The notes under the pieces: generated by a model | Told to the model about the DNA's origin: nothing | The model's input: only the letters and a program-made list of their open reading frames with translations | Databases searched by the model: none | In this document: positions 28,606 through 36,823 of the stretch, in pieces | Layout: each line of letters opens with the position of its first letter | Numbering within the stretch: the stretch's first letter is position 1 | IMG/VR virus record: IMGVR_UViG_3300033145_000192 | Span: 113,376 to 177,375 of that record | DNA from: a virus | Length of the DNA stretch: 64,000 bases | Direction: 5' to 3' (one strand) | Made by a program: the position numbers and the translations under genes

Positions 28606-29241
28606 TTAGGCGGGAAACCTCACTCTTCTCTTATCTATGCAATCCATCAATTTGGCCATGTCACAATGCAGAAATCTTGCAATCCTGCCAAATTCGCCCA
28701 CGTCCTTGTCTATCAGTTTTTCGAAGCAAACTCTTAGGTGAGGATGTCTAGGAAGTATGCCTTCTCTCTCAAGCAAGACCTTGTCCTGTAGGAAGAGTCT
28801 ATGGTTGCACATTTCCGCTGTTTTCTTATCAAGCTCCTCTTGCGTAAATGGAGGGACATCAGCACGTCTAAGAACTTGTCCTGCCACATTTCTACTACAG
28901 ATACTTTTTCTTCTATTGGCTCTTATCCTGTCTGGTGCAAGAATCTTGACATCAAACTTTTCAGCCAAGAGAGGTATCCAGTCGTAAAATCCAATAACCT
29001 TGGCACAACTCATCCCCTCTTCTTTAATAACTCTCCAAGCATGCTCAACATTGCCTGGAAGTTTTCCAAACAAAGGATGCTCATTCCTCCCAGCCCTTTT
29101 GTCAAGCGGTTGTCTGTGGCATCTTCCTGCACAATATCCAGCAGCTTGAGCTATATCCATGCATAGGCTGGTGCCAGTTCTTGGAGCACCATATACTACG
29201 ATGAACGTCTCGACCTCACGTCTGCTCTGTAAATCGTCCAT
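28606..29241 (-). CDS. Second sulfotransferase-like protein
   Basis: A 211-residue protein. FIVVYGAPRTGTSLCMDI (about 13-30) is a clear sulfotransferase-type phosphosulfate loop (PRTGTS). Downstream are Arg-rich segments that may bind the 3'-phosphate of PAPS. Start chosen at the ATG behind AGGAG, inside the 3' end of the preceding gene. With 21400-22137 this gives two sulfotransferase-like genes among virion genes. A nucleotide kinase-like role is the main alternative. Confidence 0.6.
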   Translation of the reverse strand: MDDLQSRREVETFIVVYGAPRTGTSLCMDIAQAAGYCAGRCHRQPLDKRAGRNEHPLFGKLPGNVEHAWRVIKEEGMSCAKVIGFYDWIPLLAEKFDVKILAPDRIRANRRKSICSRNVAGQVLRRADVPPFTQEELDKKTAEMCNHRLFLQDKVLLEREGILPRHPHLRVCFEKLIDKDVGEFGRIARFLHCDMAKLMDCIDKRRVRFPA

Positions 29242-29609
29242 GGCTCTCCTGGGTCTTTGCAGTATCTCGTTATGCTGCTTTTGTCTGACCCAAGCTCATG
29301 AATCATTGCCAGTCCACCTTGAGCATATCCAACACATATGCATGCTCCACTGGTAGCTCCAGTAGACCATATCTTTTTCTTTTGGATGTAGCCTTCTTGG
29401 TTTTTTGGCAGCTTGACTTCTAGCCCACCTATTTGGACGCGCAGTTGAGTAATCGAGAGGTCGTTTTCCTCAAGATACTCACTCAAACGCTGCCAGGTGG
29501 GCCTATCTTTTCTTGAGTCTTCGAAGATTGTTTCTCCGTTAGACAATGAAGCAATCCACCGATTTTTCGGCACGAACTTATCCGCACTTCTAGAAAGTGC
29601 AATCTCCAT
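29196..29609 (-). CDS. Hypothetical protein
   Basis: A 137-residue protein of mixed composition, no family recognised. Its 3' end overlaps the sulfotransferase-like gene by about 46 bp, so the two may be coupled. It begins 15 bp downstream of the virion-type gene 29624-30220. Confidence 0.5.
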   Translation of the reverse strand: MEIALSRSADKFVPKNRWIASLSNGETIFEDSRKDRPTWQRLSEYLEENDLSITQLRVQIGGLEVKLPKNQEGYIQKKKIWSTGATSGACICVGYAQGGLAMIHELGSDKSSITRYCKDPGEPWTIYRADVRSRRSS

Positions 29610-29623
29610 ATATCACCTTCGGC

Positions 29624-30220
29624 TTATAGGAATTCAGTCTCAAAATAGAAGCCAATGTTGGTCTTCTCACCAATGCTCGTTGGTGTTGCGGACAAAGCGA
29701 TGAAGAAGTCGTGCGTGGTAAAGTCCGCTGTAATCTGGTCGTAAAGACTAAGCGTCGAACCTGAACCGGCAATTGTTGACCAGTTCGTATTACCAGAACC
29801 TCTATCGCCCGTAAGGAACTTGCGAACCTCGGCTGCCCTAATTGTCACGCCACTTGGGTTGTTGTCAATATCCACACGGTCGAACGCTCTTAGCGATGCA
29901 TTCTGCGTCTGGATGGCGTTGTCAGTTACCAACGTAATCTTGAGCGTTGTCTCGTCGTTGTCAACTTCCCTAAGCTCAGTAGCCGTTAGCTCACCGGCAA
30001 CATAAGCGCCGGATACATTGGCATAACGCAAGTTAGGTAGCGCACCACCATTTGACGTTCCATTCTGATTTGTTCTGAATGAAGTGTTGTTGTATTCCCC
30101 AACTCGAATCGAGAATCCGAAGTTCGAGCCGAAGAATCCTAGAGTGTTAAGTCCACCAGAAGCGGCTGGTAGAATTTCTGGGCTGCCGTCTCCAGCATAC
30201 CATCTAATTGTAGTTGCCAT
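29624..30220 (-). CDS. Probable virion decoration-type protein
   Basis: A 198-residue, Asn/Thr/Gly-rich, beta-predicted protein (MATTIRWYAGDGSPEILPAASG). Such composition is common in capsid decoration or fibre domains. It is separated from the sigma-like gene by about 90 bp. The role is inferred from composition only. Confidence 0.5.
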   Translation of the reverse strand: MATTIRWYAGDGSPEILPAASGGLNTLGFFGSNFGFSIRVGEYNNTSFRTNQNGTSNGGALPNLRYANVSGAYVAGELTATELREVDNDETTLKITLVTDNAIQTQNASLRAFDRVDIDNNPSGVTIRAAEVRKFLTGDRGSGNTNWSTIAGSGSTLSLYDQITADFTTHDFFIALSATPTSIGEKTNIGFYFETEFL

Positions 30221-30310
30221 TGTTACCTCTCTGTGTCAATGAATTGTCCTATGACAGATTATCGCCACTCAACGCTATGAAGGTTAACAACCCAGCAATA
30301 CATCAAGTAA

Positions 30311-30916
30311 TTAAGCCAGCAGCTTTTTAACAAACGACTGGATTTTCCTTTTGTCCTTCTTAGGGACCTTTTTTCCTTGGCCTTTCAGCATCTTGCACAA
30401 TGATTCCTTCAGGTCTGGAGATATCGAGTCAACGACATACTTCTCCAAGTCTTTATACTCCAATTCCTCCTCGAATCGAGCATGTTTTATTGTATCTCCT
30501 AGCATATCAATGGGTATGGGATGGAGAATCCGCAGCTTCCTTTGGAGGTTAGCTTGGAATTTCTGCCACCTGGCATAGTCCTGAGTCTTTTTGAATTCAA
30601 GCATCTCGGCAGGAGTCATACCATCTAAGTTCACACGAACTGGTGGGGACGTGCGTAGATAGTTGTCTCGCTTGAGGTTCTTTAATCCGTTATCGACACA
30701 TCGCCCAAAGAAATTCTTCCAGCGGTCAGCCTTGACCCTAGTAGAATCAAAATGTTCGATTGCCTTAAAGCAAATCAGACGTATCTCCTGAGCAATGTCG
30801 TCAGGTGCCCAACAGCCAAATGCATATGAATGAGACTTGGTTCTAACAAGATACTCTACGATATCAGTGATATCGCTGTATTCAATCCTTGTCTTTACCG
30901 TCTCCGTCTTCAGCAT
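30311..30916 (-). CDS. Sigma-factor region-2-like protein
   Basis: 201 residues from the ATG at 30916, behind GGAGGAG. The central part (PDDIAQEIRLICFKAIEHFD, then a Trp/Phe-rich helix, CVDNGLKNLKRDNYLR) follows the layout of sigma-70 region 2: core-binding helix and -10 recognition helix. I see no region 4, so it may work like T4 gp55, which needs only a -10 type element. The recurring GTGTAT(A/G) boxes before leftward genes are candidate targets. Confidence 0.55.
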   Translation of the reverse strand: MLKTETVKTRIEYSDITDIVEYLVRTKSHSYAFGCWAPDDIAQEIRLICFKAIEHFDSTRVKADRWKNFFGRCVDNGLKNLKRDNYLRTSPPVRVNLDGMTPAEMLEFKKTQDYARWQKFQANLQRKLRILHPIPIDMLGDTIKHARFEEELEYKDLEKYVVDSISPDLKESLCKMLKGQGKKVPKKDKRKIQSFVKKLLA

Positions 30917-31097
30917 CTCCGGACTTATCTCCTCCGTCGTCTTGTCCTTCTTGTCCTTCTTCGTATTCACCAATTGTATTTCTCTCAATCAGTTCGGCTT
31001 CGCTCAATCCTGCGACAGCCTTACGTTGCACTTTTCTAAGGTCCGGGGACTTTTTAACAGTGACAGACGATTTTACGACAATCTTCTTTTCATTCAT
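30882..31097 (-). CDS. Small protein with acidic tail
   Basis: A 71-residue protein: Lys-rich start (MNEKKIVVKSS) and a very acidic C-terminus (EEGQEGQDDGGDKSGDAEDG). It overlaps the sigma-like gene by 35 bp in another frame, using the chosen sigma start. An AGGA ribosome site precedes the ATG. No family recognised. Confidence 0.5.
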   Translation of the reverse strand: MNEKKIVVKSSVTVKKSPDLRKVQRKAVAGLSEAELIERNTIGEYEEGQEGQDDGGDKSGDAEDGDGKDKD

Positions 31098-31329
31098 TTC
31101 TTATCCTGTCGGTTTGCTTTTGTGCTTCTGCTTCAGTGATTTTGACTATTTCGCCACCACATCCAATAGCAACATTCTGTCCGTATTCCGCGCCTTTTCG
31201 ATATACCGTTCGATACTCGACAAACGCACCACAGATGTCTGGACTACCAGCACCCGCAAACATATGACCGCACTTAATGCATCGGAAAAACATCACTTCC
31301 TCCATGTTCAACAAACCTTTGTCGTTCAT
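31090..31329 (-). CDS. Small zinc-ribbon-like protein
   Basis: 79 residues from the ATG at 31329 (ribosome site AGGGAAG), immediately after the ribonucleotide reductase stop. It has CIKCG and later DICG, and CGGE near the end, a plausible zinc site. Its place next to the reductase may be coincidental. Function unknown. Confidence 0.55.
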   Translation of the reverse strand: MNDKGLLNMEEVMFFRCIKCGHMFAGAGSPDICGAFVEYRTVYRKGAEYGQNVAIGCGGEIVKITEAEAQKQTDRIRNE

Positions 31330-31339
31330 AACAGCTTCC

Positions 31340-33340
31340 CTACTTAATTGGGCAGCTTCCTCTTGAGCACTTTTGCTCAGGGTCGATAACCAACTTCTTA
31401 CCATCGTAAGCTTCATATGACTCGCGAGTTATTTCTGTATAGGGAGGCTGTGGTCTGCCCCCGGCTCCCACCAACACGGTGGTCCCCTTGAGCTTTGGAA
31501 GGAACTTAATTACCGTGTGGTAAAGCTCCTTCTCAGTTGTAGCAGGAGTTAGGTTGACTGTCAAGGAAATTGAATTGTCAGCCCACTCACGCTGCAACAT
31601 AGCCTGAATCGCGAGGGTGTCATGCATCGAAATGTCGTGCTGTCCCTCAACGATGTCTTCTGCATCGTAACCTAATTCAGAAACTTCGTCAACAAGCGGG
31701 TGCTTACAAACATGCTTGGCAATGATTGTGTTTATACCCTCTTCCTTGTTAATACACTCTTCGAACTCTATCCCGTCACTCATAAGTTTTGGAATGTTAG
31801 GGTCGTCCTTTTGATAACGCACGCGTTGCTCATAGTATGGGAACAGTAGAGCCTGGCCACCCTCGGTTGCTCCAGCCAATTTTGCAATTGTGCCAGTTGG
31901 AGCTAGGGTGGTGTTCTTGATTGGAGCAGGAATTCTAAGCTCATGGGCATATTCCATGCCGGTCTTTTTCACTACTCGGTAGAACTGACGCAGCGTGCTA
32001 TGCACCTCTGGGTCATTGTGGCAATCGCTATACTTCTTGCCTTGCTTGCACAGCCAACCCTGGAAGCCAAAGAACCCGACACCAATGCGCCTGTTGCGAT
32101 TAACTACGGCACGCTGCCATGGCGAATAGATATCGCCAAAGGTAGCACGAATAAGGAAGCGAGTCATCATCATAAATGCTCGCTTTGCTCCTTCGACATT
32201 GTCGTGGAATTCTGATAGGTTGATATGTCCTAGGTTGCAATTGCCAAATGGGAGAGCGAAAATCTCACCACATGGATTTGAACTTACGACCTCTTCGGTC
32301 TCACCGTGTTGCGCCAAAGACATATTGCAGAAGCCTGGCTCGCCACTGACATACATCGACTCGATGCATTTCTTATAAACCAGCCTGGCGTGCTTGTCGC
32401 CCTTCTTGAATAGTCTGAAGAAGGAATTGTCAACACCTACCGAGATGTTTGTTGTCCAATGAGAGACCCTGGCATTGTCGCCCTTACAGTGAATGAACTC
32501 AAAGATGTCCGGGTCCTTCCAATGCTTAATTGACATACGGGCACTACGACGGACATTGCCAGCAACTACGCACACTGCAATACGGTGGTCAATCTCCATG
32601 TGGTCGAGAGATGTGAGCCTCTGGCCCACTTTGCTACTCAACAATTCAGCAACGCCCTGAAGCATTCGGATAAGAGCCTCTGGCCCCGAAGCGGTGCCGC
32701 CAAATGACCTAATAGGGGAACCATAGGGTCTTACGCGGCTCATATCAAATACAAGCGGCTGTGGGTTCTTGGCAAATGCCTGCTCCAAAACCAAAATAAG
32801 AGCCTCTACCCAGCCCTCACGACTATCCTCGACAGGAATACATCCATCCCAAGTATGGTGATAATCAGTAGATAGAGTATCCCCAATGCGCTCGTGGTCA
32901 GCATGCTTAGAGTCGCATACGATGTGAACATCGAGCTTGTTCTTAATAGGAGGATATTTCTTGATGAACCTGTCGGAGTAGTTAGCACCGACGCCACCAC
33001 CCTTCATAAGCTCATCGAACATGAAGGAATAGTGGTCGGCCATATTATCACGCCAACCAGAGACGTGACAATTAAACAAGAACTGACGACCTTTGACGCC
33101 ACTAACCCACAGGTGACGGCCTGCGGGTAGTGCCTTAAAATCCATGAATAGGTCAACCAAATCTTGGCGTTCGTTCCTGCGCCAGAATTTTTTGTCTACT
33201 AGAGCAAGATTACCGTCTACGACACGTTCAACTGTCTCTGGCCATGTCTCGTTTGAGCCGTCTGGTTTCCTCCTACTATACGTTCTTTCATAAACTTGCT
33301 TCCCTATCGGACCCCACTTAATCTGCTGCATAGTAGGCAT
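31340..33340 (-). CDS. nrdJ: Class II (adenosylcobalamin) ribonucleotide reductase
   Basis: A 666-residue single-chain reductase, starting MPTMQQIKWGP behind AGGAG. Key features are NPCGEIFALPFGNCNLG with the active-site Cys, GTIAKLAGATEGG in the barrel, and a C-terminal redox Cys pair in CSRGSCPIK. The layout and length fit the monomeric B12-dependent (RTPR-like) type, which reduces ribonucleoside triphosphates without oxygen or a small subunit. It supplies deoxynucleotides for phage DNA synthesis. Confidence 0.9.
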   Translation of the reverse strand: MPTMQQIKWGPIGKQVYERTYSRRKPDGSNETWPETVERVVDGNLALVDKKFWRRNERQDLVDLFMDFKALPAGRHLWVSGVKGRQFLFNCHVSGWRDNMADHYSFMFDELMKGGGVGANYSDRFIKKYPPIKNKLDVHIVCDSKHADHERIGDTLSTDYHHTWDGCIPVEDSREGWVEALILVLEQAFAKNPQPLVFDMSRVRPYGSPIRSFGGTASGPEALIRMLQGVAELLSSKVGQRLTSLDHMEIDHRIAVCVVAGNVRRSARMSIKHWKDPDIFEFIHCKGDNARVSHWTTNISVGVDNSFFRLFKKGDKHARLVYKKCIESMYVSGEPGFCNMSLAQHGETEEVVSSNPCGEIFALPFGNCNLGHINLSEFHDNVEGAKRAFMMMTRFLIRATFGDIYSPWQRAVVNRNRRIGVGFFGFQGWLCKQGKKYSDCHNDPEVHSTLRQFYRVVKKTGMEYAHELRIPAPIKNTTLAPTGTIAKLAGATEGGQALLFPYYEQRVRYQKDDPNIPKLMSDGIEFEECINKEEGINTIIAKHVCKHPLVDEVSELGYDAEDIVEGQHDISMHDTLAIQAMLQREWADNSISLTVNLTPATTEKELYHTVIKFLPKLKGTTVLVGAGGRPQPPYTEITRESYEAYDGKKLVIDPEQKCSRGSCPIK

Positions 33341-33347
33341 ACATCTC

Positions 33348-34026
33348 CTAACGTAAGTCTTTGATATCACCTCTTAGAAACTTCTTGAGAGATGACTTCT
33401 TATTTGTTCTATGGTCTACAACCAGGTCTTTGCGCTCGCAATAGGTTCTAACTTTGTCCCCTCTTGCCCCTCTACCGACCTGGCTTTTCCTCTTGGCGTT
33501 CTTTTTATCTTTGTTGCGTCCCCGTTGGGCACTAAATAACTTAGCCCGCATGGCGTTCAGGGCCAACGCCTTATTGCGTCCCTGCCTGCGGCCATACTGG
33601 GCTATAACTACCATTCCTGTTGGGATGTGGGTTAGTCGAACTGCACTGTCAGTTTTATTTTTATGCTGTCCACCAGGTCCGCTACCTCTAAAGAAAGTAA
33701 ATCTGAGGTCTTGTGGTCTAAGTGCCACTTCAGTCTTTTGCTGGTGTTGTAAGACAGCAACGGTAATAGTGCTTGTATGAACTCTTCCCCTGCGCTCTGT
33801 AGGCGGGACTCTTTGGTATCTGTGGACCCCTGCCTCGTGACTGAAAACTTCATTTGCTCTCCTTCCTCCTACTTCTAGGACGACATATGATGCGGCGCGG
33901 TCGAGCAATTCAATGCTAAAGATGCTCCTTAGCGGCGACCTTCCTGAATACGTTCTCGAACTTGACAACCAAGTCCTTGGCGTCTGCACCACCAGCGGCG
34001 GCGCGAATCTCAATCGTTACGTTCAT
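33348..34026 (-). CDS. RF1-type peptide chain release factor with +1 frameshift
   Basis: Translation starts at 34026 (GAGGAG site) and runs 36 codons (EIRAAAGGADAKDL) to an in-frame TAG at 33916-33918. A +1 shift gives 225 residues. The following frame holds VPPTE, the PxT stop-recognition motif of RF1, and GPGGQ, the catalytic motif. Sequence around the stop reads AAG GAG CAT CTT TAG C, matching the layout of the E. coli prfB shift site (internal Shine-Dalgarno, 3 nt, CTT, stop). Domain 1 of normal release factors is missing. It would terminate at UAG and UAA. Confidence 0.85.
33910..33930 (-). promoter_or_regulatory. Programmed +1 frameshift site (CUU-UAG)
   Basis: Minus-strand AAGGAG, CAT, then CTT TAG C. 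Internal Shine-Dalgarno, spacer and slippery codon have the same spacing as prfB, but the stop is UAG rather than UGA. Slipping CTT to TTT moves the ribosome to AGC, and the downstream frame encodes the rest of the release factor. Confidence 0.85.
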
Positions 34027-34034
34027 TATCTCCT

Positions 34035-34436
34035 CTATTCCTCACTCCAGAAACAATCGTCGTCAATCATCTCTTCGACTGTAGTGTCTCCTTGATTCAA
34101 ACTGTCTTCAATGCGGGCATCCCAGATGTCAAAGTCAACGAACTGGTTGCGCCTTAGATAAAACAAAAAGTTGCGCACGTTCTTCACCATTAGATAGTCA
34201 GCATCCATGCCGCCCCTATGCGCGTTCCAATAGTATTCGATGAAGTAGGCATACCTTGTGCATCTCAGTATACATACGTCGGGACCGTTAGACAACATGA
34301 AGAAAACCATGTCGCCAAATTCTTCGGCATTGTCGCGGACGGGACCAATTACAAGGCCCATCTTTTCCGCAGCGTTGCCAACTTTTGTTGCTCTTTTGAG
34401 TGTCTCAATTGAAAACTTCGGCTTGTCCACTTTCAT
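34035..34436 (-). CDS. Hypothetical protein, first gene of the leftward block
   Basis: 133 residues from the ATG at 34436 (AGGTGGGAGG site); an upstream in-frame ATG at 34457 overlaps the promoter-like element. Mixed, somewhat acidic, with an aromatic segment (FIEYYWNAHRGG). No family recognised. It directly precedes the release-factor gene, 8 bp apart. Confidence 0.55.
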   Translation of the reverse strand: MKVDKPKFSIETLKRATKVGNAAEKMGLVIGPVRDNAEEFGDMVFFMLSNGPDVCILRCTRYAYFIEYYWNAHRGGMDADYLMVKNVRNFLFYLRRNQFVDFDIWDARIEDSLNQGDTTVEEMIDDDCFWSEE

Positions 34437-34448
34437 TCCTCCCACCTT

Positions 34449-34457
34449 TCTATACAC
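34449..34457 (-). promoter_or_regulatory. Promoter-like element GTGTATAGA
   Basis: Lies 12 bp before the first leftward gene start. It shares the GTGTAT core of the leftward family. Confidence 0.45.
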
Positions 34458-34648
34458 TTAGAGCAGACCATCCCCTATAGGCGAACATCATGGTTGCCCT
34501 CTAGTAGTAGAAGAGTCTCTACAAACCAGGAAGTCAAGGGGCCGAATTGAAGATTCTGCGGCGAATTAAAATCTGACGAAGCTGCTTGACTTTTCATTTG
34601 TTGCTCACTCTTATGACTGTAGAGCACCAAGATGTGTGAGGAGGACAG
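34458..34648. other. Divergent intergenic region
   Basis: About 190 bp between the leftward and rightward blocks. It should hold promoters for both. On the plus strand TTGACT near 34587 and a weak TATGACT some 20 bp later could be a sigma-70-type promoter with long spacing. No tRNA or strong hairpin is seen. Confidence 0.4.
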
Positions 34649-34948
34649 ATGAAAGTTACTTATCAACTGGGATGGATGAAACGTGGTAGGACACCTGGAA
34701 TGTTCAGGGCCATGGTTCATGAAATCGGGACACCTAACTGGGTCGAGAGACTCATAGGGAAGGACAATTACACAAAGAGCGACGAGTATATTGGGCACAA
34801 CATGTGGTTTCGTGACGGGACCAAAGTTAGGGCTAAAGTAGCCCTGGAGGAGTTTCTGAGTAAACGAACGATGTATGCTGATGCCAAACGCGGGGGAGGT
34901 ATCAAGTGTGCGCTACAGTTCAACATGATTACATTCAAGCGAGGCTAG
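34649..34948 (+). CDS. Hypothetical protein, first rightward gene
   Basis: A 99-residue basic protein (about 20 percent Lys/Arg) with a strong GAGGAGG ribosome site. No family recognised. Its position just after the divergent region suggests early expression. Confidence 0.6.
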   Translation: MKVTYQLGWMKRGRTPGMFRAMVHEIGTPNWVERLIGKDNYTKSDEYIGHNMWFRDGTKVRAKVALEEFLSKRTMYADAKRGGGIKCALQFNMITFKRG

Positions 34949-35011
34949 TGCTGACCACTTGGCCCGTATGGTATAAGATAGGCAAGCATTGGATTTTAAG
35001 GGAGGAGGCCC

Positions 35012-35323
35012 ATGATGTCTGGCAATTTGAAAGAATTCAAGGAAAATGTGACGAGTGACCTAGGCGACCTGACCGCTGTGCAACTCAATGCGCTTTACGG
35101 CGAAGTGCTGAAGGAATACGCGGGAAGGCTGTGCGGCGAAGCCAAGAGGCAAGAGGGCGTAGAGGTCAGGCTGTCAGCCGAAGTTGTTGTTGGTGCTGTT
35201 TGTTCTGTGGTGATGAGCACCGAGCATTTGATTACTCACACCGCTAGTCCGGTCCAACTGTTTCACAAAGGCGGCGATGACCCACTTTACGTAGACACGC
35301 GAGAGCCATACGGCGGATGCTAG
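35012..35323 (+). CDS. Hypothetical protein
   Basis: A 103-residue protein, helical in its first half, preceded by GGGAGGAGG. It starts at tandem ATG codons. No family recognised. Confidence 0.55.
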   Translation: MMSGNLKEFKENVTSDLGDLTAVQLNALYGEVLKEYAGRLCGEAKRQEGVEVRLSAEVVVGAVCSVVMSTEHLITHTASPVQLFHKGGDDPLYVDTREPYGGC

Positions 35324-35341
35324 TAAGAGAGGAACGAAGTT

Positions 35342-35584
35342 ATGTGCCATGGAAGAGCTTCTAGGTATGATATTATTGCCGCAATGGGCTGTAACGCAGA
35401 CAAAGGCTGCGCCGGTAGTTGTGGAGGGAGTGAGGGAGGAAGCGAAAAATGCGGCGACAAGTGCAAGTGCAAAAAGCAATGTGTCTGTGAGCATTTGGTA
35501 ATGGTCAATAGAGGATGTCAGTGTGGTGCCGTGAAGGCGGCGAAGGAATGTAAAGAAAAGGGCGAGTGCAATGATTGCACCTAG
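35342..35584 (+). CDS. Cys-rich metallothionein-like protein
   Basis: An 80-residue protein with about 14 Cys, mostly in CxC, CxxC and CxxxC spacing (KCGDKCKCKKQCVC, GCQCG, ECNDC), few aromatic residues and many Gly/Lys. That is the composition of metallothionein-like metal-binding proteins. It overlaps the next gene by 14 bp. Binding of Zn or Cu is inferred; it could also be a small secreted Cys-rich protein. Confidence 0.5.
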   Translation: MCHGRASRYDIIAAMGCNADKGCAGSCGGSEGGSEKCGDKCKCKKQCVCEHLVMVNRGCQCGAVKAAKECKEKGECNDCT

Positions 35585-35918
35585 CGGAGTCGCAAAGTGG
35601 GACGGAAGAAAGACACGAGTTCCTCGTAGATGTATGGCATGTGGGCAAGAGCATAACATCATACCAGGGTCAGGAGGATTTTACATAGAGCCTAATGAGC
35701 GCGGAGAAATGAATCATGATTGTGTGATTGCCATGCGGCAGGCATGTTGGGATAGCTGGACTGAAGTTATTACGAACCTGTATGGCGTGCCAGGAAGGGA
35801 ATTTCCTAACTCACCCGTAATGGTAGCGTCGGAACGTAATTGGCGCGAAGATACCATCTTGCCTATAAGGGGATTTGATTACCGACCAGGAATGGGACCT
35901 AGCGGTGTGCTTGAATGA
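35571..35918 (+). CDS. Hypothetical protein with Cys pair
   Basis: A 115-residue protein starting inside the end of the Cys-rich gene. It has CMACGQEH near residue 21 and a His/Cys segment (NHDC) later, possibly one zinc site. No family recognised. Confidence 0.5.
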   Translation: MIAPSGVAKWDGRKTRVPRRCMACGQEHNIIPGSGGFYIEPNERGEMNHDCVIAMRQACWDSWTEVITNLYGVPGREFPNSPVMVASERNWREDTILPIRGFDYRPGMGPSGVLE

Positions 35919-36461
35919 TTAGGTGAAACACCTATTATTTGGGGCCTACACTATATCAGGGCCCCGCCGTAAGTCCTTTGTTTTCGACCACCGCTCTAAG
36001 TTCAATAATACCAGGGGGTTACGTAAAGCCTTTGTTTCCGACCCTTTCTTTTCATTTCACCGCCCCCATGAAATGAAATGCTTATCTCCTTTGTTTGCGA
36101 CCGCCCGATTTCTGGCACCCCCAACCCCTTGCCCTGTAAGGGTTTACGGCGGTGACCGTTTTCCGGCACCCCCAACCGCCCGATTTCCGTCGCCCCGCAC
36201 CGAAAACAAAGGAGTTATGACTGGCACGGGACGTGCTATAGGTAGGGTGGCGGCGCGGGGTCGGGTGCGACCCAAAAGCGTCCCGCTCTTTGACAATTCG
36301 GCTCATTTGCGTGTCACGGTGGGGGGCCTTGCGCCTCATTTGTGACGCACGGACCACGTCGAGAGACGTATCTGGAACCGAGACCCGCCGGAGGCTGAGA
36401 CGCTTCTGACACCTACGGGGGCGGCAGGAGGGACGCAAATGAGACGGCCTTGAAACGCAAC
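35919..36461. other. Non-coding region with repeats and a sigma-54-like promoter
   Basis: About 540 bp with no convincing gene. It contains three direct copies of CCTTTGTTTNCGACC (35975, 36029, 36088), duplicated GGCACCCCCAACC blocks, an inverted copy of the first repeat near 36201, and a sigma-54-like promoter at 36222. The TGANACG array starts at about 36310. Confidence 0.6.
36222..36237 (+). promoter_or_regulatory. Sigma-54-like promoter 1
   Basis: TGGCACGGGACGTGCT: GG at 36223-36224 and GC at 36235-36236 are exactly 10 bp apart. Preceded by AAAGGAGTTATGAC. No gene starts close downstream. It may drive the whole array region. Confidence 0.6.
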
Positions 36462-36524
36462 GGGTCGCCCTGAAGGCAGGGAGTCGCAAATGCGACGAAT
36501 CCGGTTCGAATCCGGAACGACCCA
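36462..36524 (+). ncRNA. tRNA-like element with short loops
   Basis: Acceptor GGGTCGC with ACGACCC (one C-A mismatch), T-arm TCCGG-TTCGAAT-CCGGA, and two mini-hairpins in the D and anticodon positions with only 4-nt loops. It cannot read codons but keeps the top half of a tRNA. The next reading frame's first possible ATG is its 3' discriminator. Confidence 0.5.
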
Positions 36525-36583
36525 TGACACGTTTCACCATGCGTCTCACAGAAAGGGACGCAAATGACACGAAGGAGGAGGAG

Positions 36584-36814
36584 ATGAAACGAATGCGGCC
36601 TGTCACTGAGACGATGGCACGCATCTGCGACGAATGTGACGGGTTGGGTTTCGTTCCGCGACACTCAACTGGAACGAAAGTGACACTGGTCGAGGCGCAT
36701 ACGGCACAGAAATGCGACGAATGCGACGGCTTCGGGCTGGTGGCACGCAAGCGAGACGAATCCACCCTGACTGAGACGATTCTGCGACTCAAAACCCTCT
36801 ACGAAACGAACTGA
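36584..36814 (+). CDS. Small zinc-finger protein (two CDECDG motifs)
   Basis: 76 residues from the ATG behind GGAGGAGG. CDECDGLGF and CDECDGFGL are DnaJ-like CxxCxGxG zinc motifs, spaced to form one zinc site. The upstream in-frame ATG at 36524 coincides with the tRNA-like 3' end and lacks a ribosome site. It sits inside the TGANACG array; its codons carry several copies. Confidence 0.6.
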   Translation: MKRMRPVTETMARICDECDGLGFVPRHSTGTKVTLVEAHTAQKCDECDGFGLVARKRDESTLTETILRLKTLYETN

Positions 36815-36823
36815 GAGACGGAA

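Noticed and set aside
33348-34457. Stop-codon reassignment of TAG
   Set aside because: Many genes end in TAG in sensible places, including the release factor and reductase genes, so the code is standard and the frameshift explains the break.
35923-36792. Frames on both strands over the repeat-rich gap
   Set aside because: Arg/Pro/Ser-rich products from GC-rich repeats with no ribosome site.
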